Source: Diphasiastrum complanatum
Taxonomy: Eukaryota > Streptophyta > Lycopodiopsida > Lycopodiales > Lycopodiaceae
Length of the DNA stretch: 64,000 bases
Assembly: GCA_029204225.1 (NCBI GenBank)
Contig: CM055092.1
Location: forward strand, 64,870,797-64,934,796
Direction: 5' to 3'
The notes under the pieces are model-generated. The model saw only the letters and a program-made list of their open reading frames with translations. It made no database searches and was not told the origin of the DNA. Positions 8,681 to 18,391 of this stretch are shown piece after piece. Positions within the stretch are counted from its first letter, which is position 1, and each line of letters starts with the position of its first letter. A program made the position numbers and the translations under genes.

Positions 8681-11398
8681 AATAATGAAAGACGACGATC
8701 CTCTTCCAATTGCGTCAAAGAAATCATCCGCTCCCGGAGACTATCGTGTTCATCCATTCGCTCTTCATTACTAATGCGAAACGTCAGAACTTCGAATTTT
8801 ATCGGTAGTATGGGATGCATTCCATACACAAGATAGTATGGAATCTGCCTAGTTGTAATCTTTTTAGCAGTTCTATATGCCCATAAGATAGATGGTAACT
8901 TCTGATCCCAATCAAAAAAATCCGTTTCCGTTACTTTAATCAAAAATTTACATAGAATTCCATTTGTCCGCTCCGTAAGCCCATTTGCTTTTGGATTATA
9001 TGGAGTGGTTTGGCGATGTGTAATAGAAAAATATGACAACATGGCTTCAATGGTCTGATTAAGGAAATGGGTTCCCCTATCGCTAACGAGTTCTAAGGGA
9101 CAACCATATCGCGTGATAATGTTTTGGAATAAAAACTTTGCTACAGTCTTAGCATCATTCTTAATTGTGGCTTCGGCCTCTACCATCTTGGTAGCATAGT
9201 CCATGGCAACGAGTATGTAATGACGACGAGTTTTACGCGTGGTCGGTTTGATAGGTCCTACAAAATCTATCCCCCACTTCTCAAAAGGTGCTTAGGGGAT
9301 AATTAGAGTAAGTGGCCAATGTGTTGCAAAGCTGGGTTTCCCCATCCTCTGGCATGCATCACATTTTTTGATGATAATTTTAACATCTCTGTAGACGGTA
9401 GGCCACCAATATTTAACATTAGAAATCTTTTTTGCGGTGTTTTTAAGAGCATAATGACCCCCCGAATCTTCCTCATGTAATGCACTTATTACAACGGTCG
9501 TCTCGGTTGGTTCTAAACATCGGCGGAGACTATCATCAGCTCCTAATTTATACAATATACTGTTTACAATCGTGTAAGGTCCTACCTTAGAAAGAAAAAC
9601 AGTTTTTTGTTGTTTATTAAAATGTTCAGGATATATCTGGTCCTGTAAAAAATTAATAACGTCCCTATAAATTGATGTTTCTAATTGAATACTCATTATA
9701 TGTTCATCTGAAAATTCATCAGAAATAGGTTCTAATTGGTTTTTTGTTTGGAGGCGGGATATGTAATCAGCATTTTGATGATCCTTGCCTCTTCTTAATT
9801 CTACTTCATAATTAAACTCATCTAATAATAATACCCATCTAGCTATTCTACCCGAAAGATCAGGTTTATTCACTAAATGTTTTAATGCGGTGATCTACAT
9901 GAAAAACAAAAGAGTATCCTAAAAGGTAATGTCTAAATTTCTTTACTGAATAAATCATCCCTAATCCTTCTCGCTCTATAGTGGAATAATTCTTTTCTGA
10001 TGCAGCAAGTTGTCTTCCCGCATAGTAAATTGGATAATCTATATTTTGGTCATCTTTCTGACTAAGAACCACACCTATCGCAAACGATGATGTGTCTACA
10101 TATACATGGAACTTTCTAGCCCAATTTGGAGGTCTAACCCCAGTGGCTTCTGCTAATGATTGTTTCAATTGATCAAAAGCCTTTTGATGGTCTTGTGTCC
10201 AATGGTACTCAACAGATTTTTTTAATAAACTTGTTAAAGGAGTTACTATTATAGCATAATCTTTAATTATCCTCCGATAGTAACCTACATGACCTAGAAA
10301 ACCTCTAAGCTCTCTTAAATTCGTTGGTTCTAATAATTCTAAAATCATTTTTATTTTTTCGATGTCGGCTTGTTTACCATTCTTTGAAATTTTATGTCCT
10401 AAAAGGATTCCTTCCCTCATCCCAAAGTAACACTTAGCTGGATGTAGTTTAAGAGATGTCTCTTGACATCTTCTCAATGTTTTCTCTTATGCATCTAAAT
10501 GGTTTTTAGTTGATGAATAGACACAAAATTCATCCATAAAAATTTCTAAAAACTTTCTTAAATTTTTTTGAAAAATATTCATCATCATACGTTGGAATGT
10601 GGCAGGTGCATTACAAAGACCAAAGGGCATTCGCGTATATGCGTATGTCCCCCAATCAGTGGTGAAAGTTGTTTTGGATCTATCTTCCTCTTTTATAAAA
10701 ACTTGGTTATAACCTGAGAATCCATCTAAAAACCTATAACGTTCATGACCAGCTACTTGGTCAAGAATGGTATCTGTATACAACAGAGGATGATAATCCT
10801 TTGCTGTAGCAGCATTTAGTTTTCTAAAATCCTAAAACTCTAATCTTGCCCGTCTTCTTCTTAGGTACTATAACTATTGGTGATACCCACTCATTGCTTA
10901 GAACATGATATATAATACCCGCTCTAGGACATCTATCTAATTCGTCTTTTACTAATAATGAGTACTTTGGATTCAATCTATATTGACGCTGTCTAACAGG
11001 TATCGTTCCCTGAATGAGATCTATTCTATGTTCGTCCCATTTAACTGGTATTCCTATTAAATCATCCATCAACCAAGCAAACACATTTTGGTATTTTTTA
11101 AGAAGCAATATATACTCTTCACGTTCTTGGTCCGATTGGTGTTTATATAGATTCAAAGTCTTACCTTTATTAATTTCTATTTCTACATAATATGTTTTAT
11201 CTACCATCCCCTTGGTCAGACTTGTTCTGGTTCCACCCAGAACTTCTCTTGACTCGGATGTTATCGGTATTTCTTCTTCCTCATCAATCTCATAACATTC
11301 TATGAAATTGATCCATGATTCAGCATGTCTAGCTAACTACTCACCCCATCTCAAAAGGTGACCCCCTATTGGACTGGCTATGAGAATGCTTGGAAAAA
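8680..11398 (-). mobile_element. Ty3/gypsy pol relic (RT, RNase H, integrase)
   Basis: Minus strand in gypsy order. 11207-10824 is the stretch before RT and its start (VSPIVIVPKKKTGKIRVLGF). 10783-10487 is central RT (MPFGLCNAPATFQRMM; the catalytic YLDD position reads FMDEF). 10477-9866 is the RT end and RNase H (HVYVDTSSFAIGVVLSQ). 9873-9292 is the RNase H end and the HHCC zinc domain of integrase (GGHYAL, YWWPTVYRDV, CDACQRMG). 9204-8677 is the integrase core (SDRGTHFLNQ, PYNPKANGLTERTNG). RT before RNase H and integrase marks Ty3/gypsy. Several frameshifts and the D-to-E change in the RT active site show it is inactive. Gag, protease and both LTRs are absent. The 5' side is cut at about 11398, where the duplicated segment begins. 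Confidence 0.93.
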
Positions 11399-12330
11399 AT
11401 ATTCGTGACTAAATAATCCAAGTTTCAGTAATCTAGGTCATGTATATTGTGATTCAATAATCATTTTATTCATGTTCAGATTCTTTCTTTCTAGCAGATA
11501 AACTTATTTGTAGATTATTTTATTTGTATGACTAGTAGCTTGTGTCGATTTGTCGGTCTAATTTTCACTCCTAATATGCTTCCACAAAGCTAAATCTGAA
11601 ACCGATCTAATTCGTGCATGGCTGTGGAATTGAGTGTATTGTCCAGTGACTTCGAAGCTATGATCAAGTAGGATAGACCTTGAACTATCAAAGTTGGTCT
11701 GAAAACAATGGAAGAAAATGCATGCACCAAGGATTCCCGCTCGCTGCTCTGTATCGCAATGCACAAGCTTCACCTGATCCCAACTTGGTATCATAGTTGT
11801 AATATCTACTCTTTGATTCTTTTGAAGTGGAGGGGTTTAAATTATCTAAATGATTGTTCTGATAAAGAGTAGACATTTGATGTAATTGTTTCCAATTATA
11901 TAATCTACTATTTGTATACACTCATCCTAAACTTCCAAATGGATTCGCAATCACAATCTGTTCTTATGGTAGACAAACTTGATGGTTTAAATCACTAGCT
12001 ATGGAAATTCAAGATGAGAGTAGTACTGATGGCCAAGGAGCTTTGGGGAATAGTCGTTGGAACCAAGCTGCTTTCCAGTGTCAATGAGCAAGCCATTTCC
12101 ATATGGAAGGTCAGGGATGGCAAGGCTTTCGTCTTGATTACTCTTAACATATCCGACACACAAATTGGCCACATCAGATTGGCCACCCCAATCTTCGAAA
12201 GAGCTTGGGATATATCGAATACAATATACGAAGTGAGGGATGTTACTTCAAAGTTGAATCTGAGGAGCACTACAACATTCTGGAGGATTTTCGACCCTAT
12301 TACCGAGGCTTTTATGAAGAATATTTTTTT
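11399..12330 (+). mobile_element. Copia 5' end fragment: LTR end, primer site and Gag start
   Basis: A degenerate primer site TGGTATCATAG lies near 11786, so 11399 to about 11785 is probably the end of an LTR. After it, 11940-12300 translates to a copia Gag start: VDKLDGL, LWKFKMRVVLMAKELWGIV, then DGKAFVLITLNISDTQIGHI, then WDISNTIYEVRDVTSKLNLR. A stop follows VDKLDGLNH, so it is not functional. Nothing of protease or pol follows; the copia part ends where the foldback stretch begins. Confidence 0.75.
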
Positions 12331-12339
12331 TAAAAAAAA

Positions 12340-12605
12340 AGACCATAAACCTCGGTATACACCCTGAAGTATATCTCGGAACGAGATCCCCAATAATTGC
12401 CTCAGTAATCGAGGCTTCTTCACCTCGTTTTTTGCGTTGTTTATAGAATGGGTATACCGAGGGATATACCAAGGGCCCTCGGTATATCCCTCCCAAACAA
12501 GCGATTGGCGACATGTCATTTTCGAGGATATACCAAGGGATATCCCTTGGTATATCTCTATTAAAAGTTTACCCTGTTTCAAAGGTTATTCCGAGGGTAT
12601 AAAAT
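12340..12605. repeat. Foldback stretch with a perfect 30-bp palindrome
   Basis: 12527-12556 is a perfect 30-bp palindrome centred on AGGGATATCCCT. Just before it, ATACCGAGGG near 12453 and CCCTCGGTAT near 12476 pair. At the outer edges ACCTCGGTATAC (near 12350) and TTCCGAGGGTAT (near 12589) are also related in inverted orientation. The same arrangement is at 57665-57930. This could be a small foldback or MITE-like element; no target duplication could be established. Confidence 0.7.
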
Positions 12606-12879
12606 TAAAAAAAAAATCAGGACAAAATGGAGCCAGTTTACAAGATCCAATCTGCCCTAAAAATGGACTCCATCCAATCCCAAGAGTCTTTTGCACCATA
12701 TTTTATGAAGTTGGTAAGCAAAATCATTTGTTCATTATTGGTAATAAGAAAATTTGCTAAATTTATTTGAGTTACATTGTAAGCACTTACAAATTAATGA
12801 AGGAAACTTAAATTCATACATAAATGCTCCAAGTATAGAGATATGTTACAAATTATATTATTAAAATATACCTAATTAT

Positions 12880-13690
12880 AATTTGATCCAGCTGAGTCGT
12901 CCTCGTATTGGCCATTGATGTCGCAATTGGGCTCATGTGACTGCGATGCATGGGATTGTGACTGTGATACCTGCATCCAATGAATATGATTCAGGTATCT
13001 GAGAAATGTGATGAGAGTAAGTTAGACCATATGAATGTAGTGAAGTTAAAGTGTATCTTGAAGCCATATATACCTCATATCTAGAATATCCATCTGACTC
13101 AAGGCACAAGGAAGACTTGAAGTTTGTGAAGAAAGGATTCCCCGAAAATCCAGATCGCGTCAAACAACAATGGGAGGTCGCTAAGAAGCTACAAGAGACT
13201 TTAGGGACCATCTGACCTGGGCAACGGTGGCCAAGGTTCTCCCATGGACATCGTTATAACCCTCTCAAATGGCTCCGTTCTGTCCTAAAACAGGACTACA
13301 TGCAATTGAAAATCCATGTAGAGGACTTAAGTTAAACAAATTTGATATATTGATATATAAAGATTCGAATTACAAATATACATCAGAATGAAATGCCTAA
13401 TTATTAGATCCAACTGAATCGTCCTCGTCCTGGCCATATTCATCAGACTCATGTAACTATGATGCATGACATTGAGACTGCGATACTTGCGTGCAACGAA
13501 GATGTGTAAATTTTGTAAATGATGTTGTTAGAGTGTTTGATCGAATGAATGTGGTAAAGTCAAAATATATATTTAATATAATACATACCTCAAAATATCC
13601 ATCCCAGTCAATTCTCACTGCTTGTCTCTCCAATAATTTGAGTAATGATTGCAAGTTGTTGGAATATGCATACTTGTACTCCTCTTTTTG
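12880..13690. pseudogene. 3' fragments of a Ptta/En/Spm-like transposase gene
   Basis: On the minus strand, an exon with NLSNDC-type sequence reading LLKLLERQAVRIDWDGYFE lies near 13600-13660. It is followed by a C-terminal piece reading VSQSQCHAS, stop, then SDEYGQDEDDSVGSNN and a stop near 13400. A second related C-terminal piece (SQSQSHASQSHEPNCD, then GQYEDDSAGSNYN) ends near 12885. Between them, on the plus strand (13047-13335), is a paralogous piece in opposite orientation (SRHKEDLKFVKKGF, VKQQWEVAKKLQETLG). The same three parts occur in copy B. All are broken by stops, so this is a rearranged pseudogene. Confidence 0.55.
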
Positions 13691-13959
13691 CCATAGATGC
13701 TAAATATTGTAGATATGTTAATCGGGAAAAAATATGCAACAAAGAACATAATATAGAGCCCTTCATGATAGAATGAATCAAAATCAAGCTCACATTTTGT
13801 CTTTAAGAAAGATTTAAAACTATATAGAATTTTCAGTCCCTAGATAGTGTTGATGTAGTGTTTACATTCGGCAAATACAAAACATGGAAAGAACCAATTT
13901 TTGACTTAATGTGAATCAACATCTTTACTTTAAGAATTTGAGAAATGGACAATTTTGTA
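13691..13959. other. No gene seen
   Basis: AT-rich sequence between the end of the duplicated segment and the next repeat. I see no coding frame, palindrome or element end here. Confidence 0.6.
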
Positions 13960-14655
13960 GAGTTTGAATTTCAAGTCAAATCCAAGTTTATTCATACATG
14001 AAAACTCTACTTCAAGAGAGGCTTGACTATGTGAGATACTTAAGATTTATATGTTGTGTTGAAAAGCTACAAAATGGTTCCACAAGGGGAAAAAAAAATT
14101 CATACATTATTTTCAACTTCATTATAGAAAAAACTCATATCTCCTTTTATATTGTATTATTATTTAAAAAGTAGAAAAAATGCATAGGATCACAATGATT
14201 GACTATTCATTTAGTTTGTATAACTCTTTGTTATCTAAAATGTATATTGATCACATGCCTCATTGGAAAGCAAATGTTTTATACAATTTTCTATTTGAAA
14301 ATTGCTTGCAATTTCTAAATAAAGTATGAAAAGAAACCACATTCTTTCTCAATGACTCATCATTTCTCTCATTACAATGCACAATATTGTTGTTTTCTAG
14401 GTATGTGCCTCAACAAACTACAACACAGGTTCGACCTTGTGGTTGCATCTATCTGGAGGACTTATTTACCAAGTAAATTTTGGATCTTTGATATCACTTG
14501 TTCCACTTTTGTGTTATACGATATTAAAAAGTTGGAGCATTAAAAGTATTTATGTTCTTTTATGAAGAAATGGTTTTGACCCATGAAAGGTACAAATTTG
14601 GAGAGTTGACTTGAATTTAACATACTCATCAAAACATAGTGAATAAGGTGGCATG
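13960..14655 (+). repeat. Dispersed repeat, inverted copy of 43400-44085
   Basis: Reading this stretch in reverse complement reproduces the sequence around 43400-44085, for example GTACAAATTTGGAGAGT (near 14591) and CTCTACTTCAAGAGAGGCTTGACT (near 14005, 20-base core). The other copy lies within an intron or gap of the desaturase relic. The short frame CLNKLQHRFDLVVASI (near 14405) exists in both copies but matches no family I know. Either a piece of the desaturase locus was copied here, or this is an unclassified repeat that inserted at both places. Confidence 0.8.
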
Positions 14656-14950
14656 TGAGAAGTATGATCCTTGATGAATCCTTGAGGTTGTTCCATATAG
14701 ATCTCCTCCTCAAGATAACCATTTAGAAAAGCATTGGATACATCTAATTGGAGCACCTTCCACCTGAAAAAACAAGCAAGAGAAATAAGAATTCTTACTG
14801 TCACCATCTTTGCAACGGGTGCAAAGGTCTCCTCATGATCAAGACCATGGATTTGAGCAGATCCTTTGGCACATAATCTTGCTTTATGCTTGTTGATGGT
14901 GCCATCATGATTGAACTTGATCCGAAATACCCACTTGCAACCAATCACAT
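14640..14950 (-). mobile_element. Ty1/copia RT N-terminal fragment
   Basis: Minus strand, 14948 leftward: IGCKWVFRIKFNHDGTINKH, then FAPVAKMVTVRILISLACFF, then LDVSNAFLNGYLEEEIYMEQ and PQGFIKDHTSHMP. This is the first third of a copia RT. It runs straight into the dispersed repeat at about 14650, and nothing else of the element is nearby. GLDHEETFAPVAK is altered from the usual GIDYEETFAPVAK. Confidence 0.88.
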
Positions 14951-15835
14951 GCTTGTTGGATGGAGGATCTGAGAAGTTTTTAATAATGGATCACTTCAGT
15001 TAGCTGATCTCCAAGGACATTCACTTGACACTCGAATAAATGGTTCAAGGGTGAAGCGCTACTATGACTAATGTCTGATACATCAGTTTCTGAAGGCCGT
15101 CATTTTTTGTCCAATTATTATTATTTATTTATTTCTATTTTTTTTTAATTTTTTTTACCGAAGTTTACATTTTTTCCAAGAATGCCAAAGCATGCTGCAA
15201 TTGTTTGTATTGCGAAAAAGCCGAGACCTTTGCTACATTTATATTTTGCAAGAAACCCGACACTATATTGGAATATGGTGTATTTAGTGAGTTCACCAAT
15301 ACGGAAATTGCGACACTTACCTTCGCATTTTTTGGGATTTTATCTTCTGACACCTTTGTATTTTTCGCATTTTAACGAAGGAAGAAATAAGCTTACCAAG
15401 CGAAGCATTCCTGCATTTTGTTTGTTTATTTATTTTTGTTTTTTGGACTAGACACTTTATTATTTAGTATGTACCTTCAAAATGAAGGACACGCTTCCAT
15501 TTAATAGTAGCCCAATCCGCCGAAATATCATCAATACATCTAGAACCTCAAACACTTCAATTGTTGTCGCTACCATTTTCCATCACTCTTGCTCTCCGAA
15601 ATTGCGAATTGTTGCGATCAAGCTCTTGTTTGCCGTCGCTCGTTTACACTTGCAAGCACTATGGCGATTGTATTCAAGACACACCCAAAGCCAGTGTTAC
15701 CAATCTTACAACCACTAGTTGTTCGCGCGCGAATTGAAGGTCTTCTTCAATTTAATCCATCAATTACTCTTACTGATCTTTGTTATGGGCTGATCCACAA
15801 CTTTTAGATATAGATACATCATAACTTTTGACATC
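14951..15835. other. No gene recognised
   Basis: Short overlapping frames occur on both strands (for example 15482-15718 and 15165-15353), but none shows a known motif or a convincing codon pattern. There is a T-rich run near 15120-15175. I see no element ends. Confidence 0.5.
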
Positions 15836-15839
15836 CTCT

Positions 15840-16505
15840 AGTATTTTCTCCTGTGTATAAGTTTGGAACTTCTGATGCTTCTATTTGGATCTCTTCCTTG
15901 GTAGTGGTTGGCAGCAAATTTTGGTGTTCCTTCACTAGAGAATTGAGATACATCTAGTGGGAGCTCTACTTTTGAAATAGCTAGTAGCAGTTCTTCTCTT
16001 CTTCTGTATTCATCAAATGGTGTGTCATTTGCATCTGAAGTTGGCTCCTGCCTAGCACTTTTATTGTCAATGCACTCTTGTGTCTCAGTTGTCTCTTCTT
16101 GGTCTTGTAGTTTGGAATCTTCATTTGCTGATCCACTTTCAGCTGCATTGGTGGAATTTGAAATTTACAACTCTTTTCAAGTACAGTCATCAGTTTCTTT
16201 TATTGGCTTGGTTGTGTCCTAAAATAAAGTTGTGGCTCGGGTTCCTGTAGTTGTCCTGTTTCACTGAGATAATAGCACATGCCTTCAATAATAGGTGCTA
16301 TTATTATAATTGCATCTGTAGCAATCAGCGAGCAAGGAACATCTTTTGTAACAACTTCTTGAAATGCTGCCTCGATCTCTATCTCTATGGTAGTGCCAGC
16401 TACTTGAACTGTTGTTTCTTCTGCCCTCTGAGCTTCTGCATGCAGTTCTTGTTCAGTTACTGGGCTGGACTGAGGTGGTTCCTCATCTTGCTGTGCATTA
16501 TAATT
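15840..16505 (-). pseudogene. Acidic Glu/Gln-rich coding-like stretch, unrecognised
   Basis: Two long stop-free stretches on the minus strand with no useful ATG. From about 16502 to 16210 it reads QQDEEPPQSSPVTEQELHAE and on through IEIEIEAAFQEVVTKD. From about 16148 to 15840 it reads AAESGSANEDSKLQDQEETT and on through RRREELLLAISKVELPLDVS. A stop and a frame change separate them. Composition is strongly biased to E, Q, S and T. It could be the end of a host gene or the linker of a retroelement polyprotein; I cannot tell which. Single stops suggest an old pseudogene. Confidence 0.4.
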
Positions 16506-16550
16506 TTTCTACAAATCATCTTCTTGGCTGGTTTCAAATTTCATCACCGT

Positions 16551-17020
16551 GTTATCTTCTAGGTTGAACTTCTCAGTTTGTTTGATTAGTATTTTTTATC
16601 ATTATAGCTTCTCCAGTGTTTGAGTAGTTCTACCTACACATGTCGAAGTGAAAGTTTCTCAACTCGAACCTGGTTCGATTTGAGGCTTTTCAATATCAAA
16701 CTGCACCTATATAGTTTGAGCTTATTTGTTCAGAAACCACTTGTGAATTGAGATATCTACACTTACCCAACTTGACTACAAAAAAAGAAGTCTTCAACAT
16801 GGACATGCACTTGTTTTACATCTCGTTTAGCTTCTGAGTTTTTCTGATAGGTTAGTTTTCATATCATAGTAGCTCCAGTTTTGAGCATTTGCACCAACCA
16901 GTGTTGCCATCCTAGGGTGTTCTCACCATGTCATCTTCTAGGTTGAACTTTCCAGTTTGTTTGATGAGTATTTTTGTATCATTATAGCTTCTCCAATGTT
17001 TGAGTAGATCTACCTACCAA
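16551..17020 (+). repeat. Two direct copies of an ~85-bp sequence, with one palindrome between
   Basis: TCTTCTAGGTTGAACTT...TTTGAGTAG, TCTACCTAC occurs at about 16556-16637 and again at about 16933-17015, about 380 bp apart. Between them, at 16661-16681, is one copy of the AACTCGAACC/GGTTCGA palindrome that is abundant at 49.9-51.2 kb. Confidence 0.8.
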
Positions 17021-17339
17021 CACCAAGGGCAGTTACCTACTTTGTATATATACAAAAACTGGCGTAAATAACATTCAATGCTTGTAAGATATTTTTCAAG
17101 ACACTTGTAAATATATATATATATTACTAGATGAATCAAGTAAATAGGTTTTTTTTCCATTATTATCAGAGTTATATGTCGCTAGTGTAATTATGCTCAA
17201 CAATGAAGCTAAAGTTATTACTTCAAGCATTGCACTCAATGTTTGATATTAATTAGAGTGCGATTTTCTCTCTCACTACTGTGTTGTTCATTTGTGCACT
17301 TTGTATAAATAATTCATCTTGAATATTTCTACTGCTTTA
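17021..17339. other. No gene seen
   Basis: AT-rich sequence with a short TATATATA run near 17115 and a T-run near 17150. No coding frame or element boundary was identified. Confidence 0.5.
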
Positions 17340-17712
17340 GTTGGTGATGATGGCTGCATCACCTTATGGTTTGAGCTTTGTGCCATCAACTATGTCCCAC
17401 AGTTCTTTGGCTAGCAGTATAACCTTCATCTTGAATTTCCAGAGATAGTAGTTATCTCCATCGAGTTTGTCAAGGACAGATGAACTAGATGATGGATCCA
17501 TTCTGGTTGAACGAGATTGTTGGTAGAAACAACGATTGTCGGAATATTGTTGGCTACATGTTTGCTAGAAAGACATCTTGGTAGAAACAAGACTAATAAT
17601 CCATAGTAGAAATGCAGATTATGGAAATGCTTACTCTGATACCATGTCGTAAAACGTGGGATGACTGGCAGTGGAAGCTCGGAGGCTTTGAGCATAGGCG
17701 TGTAGACTGAGA
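17340..17712 (-). mobile_element. Inverted 5' end of a copia element (LTR end, primer site, Gag start)
   Basis: On the minus strand, TGGTATCAGAGT (17636-17647) is an initiator-Met primer site directly after an LTR-like end ...TTTTACGACA. Further left, from about 17503, it reads MDPSSSSSVLDKLDGDNYY, LWKFKMKVILLAKELWDIVD, a copia Gag start ending near 17340 at a stop. The next part of a matching Gag lies on the opposite strand from 17714, so this piece seems to be inverted relative to the rest of its element. Confidence 0.8.
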
Positions 17713-17713
17713 G

Positions 17714-18023
17714 ATGGCAAAGCATTTGCCATGATCACCCTCATTATCAAGGATACTCAGATCAGCCACATACGTGCTACTCAGACTACTAAGGATGCAT
17801 GGGACATCCTAGCAACCCTCTACGATATCAGAGATGTAACTTCCAAGCTACACTTGAGAATAAATTTTTTACCCTGAGAATGTCTGACGTAGAGAGTGCT
17901 TTGAGTTACCTCAACATTTTCAAAAATCTTATGGAACAAATGACTGCAACTGGCTCAGTCATAGAAGATTCTAATGCTCTCATGACTCTATTGACGACTC
18001 TACCTGAAGCCTATGAAAATTGG
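17714..18023 (+). mobile_element. Copia Gag fragment, left part, split by the element at 18024-23375
   Basis: Plus strand reading: DGKAFAMITLIIKDTQISHI, then TTKDAWDILATLYDIRDVTS, then MTLLTTLPEAYENW, a copia Gag (UBN2-type). It has at least one frameshift near 17870. It stops at 18023, where the copia element begins, and resumes at 23376. Confidence 0.85.
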
Positions 18024-18363
18024 TGTCAAGGATCTTACTGGCAGTATAGTTAGCTAATTTGCAAGCAATCTGACATCAATCAGATAAACAATAAAGAGAG
18101 ATCACACACAAAACCAAGAAAACACTTCTGAACTGTATTTACAAAAGAGATTGAAAGATATATATACACAGTCTAATTTTTGTGGGGTATCGCTGCATGA
18201 CAGTTCGGTCCCCGTTACGGGATGCATGTCCCAACTTACACTACGTGTACCGTCAAATTGGCACACATGCATACTATCACAAAGATAGTAAAAAACTCGA
18301 AATCACTGCTGAACATGGAAAGTCATGAACTGTGAGAGAAACTCGGGCTTACTTATTCTAACA
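18024..18363 (-). repeat. 3' LTR of the 18-23 kb copia element
   Basis: 340 bp, paired with 23020-23375. It contains a TATATATA run near 18160, a possible TATA box for minus-strand transcription, and a conserved GGTCCCCGTTACGGGATGC (near 18209). Confidence 0.92.
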
Positions 18364-18391
18364 CTCTCCCTTAAGCCCTAGTGTATCTTTC

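Larger units (their letters stand above)
11399..13690. repeat. Duplicated 2.3-kb segment, copy A (copy B at 56727-59010)
   Basis: The sequence from 'ATTCGTGACTAAATAATCC' to 'GCATACTTGTACTCCTCTTTT' matches 56727-59010 throughout, in the same orientation, with scattered substitutions and small indels. Both copies hold the same composite: a copia 5' end on the plus strand, a foldback-rich stretch, and 3' parts of a Ptta-like gene. Beyond each end the flanks differ. Copy B continues rightward into more of the Ptta-like gene, so copy A looks like the shortened one. Confidence 0.9.

Noticed and set aside
11558-11921. Minus-strand ORFs repeated at 56882-57305
   Set aside because: Both copies lie in the presumed LTR/primer-site region of the copia fragment on the other strand; similarity reflects the segment duplication, not protein conservation.
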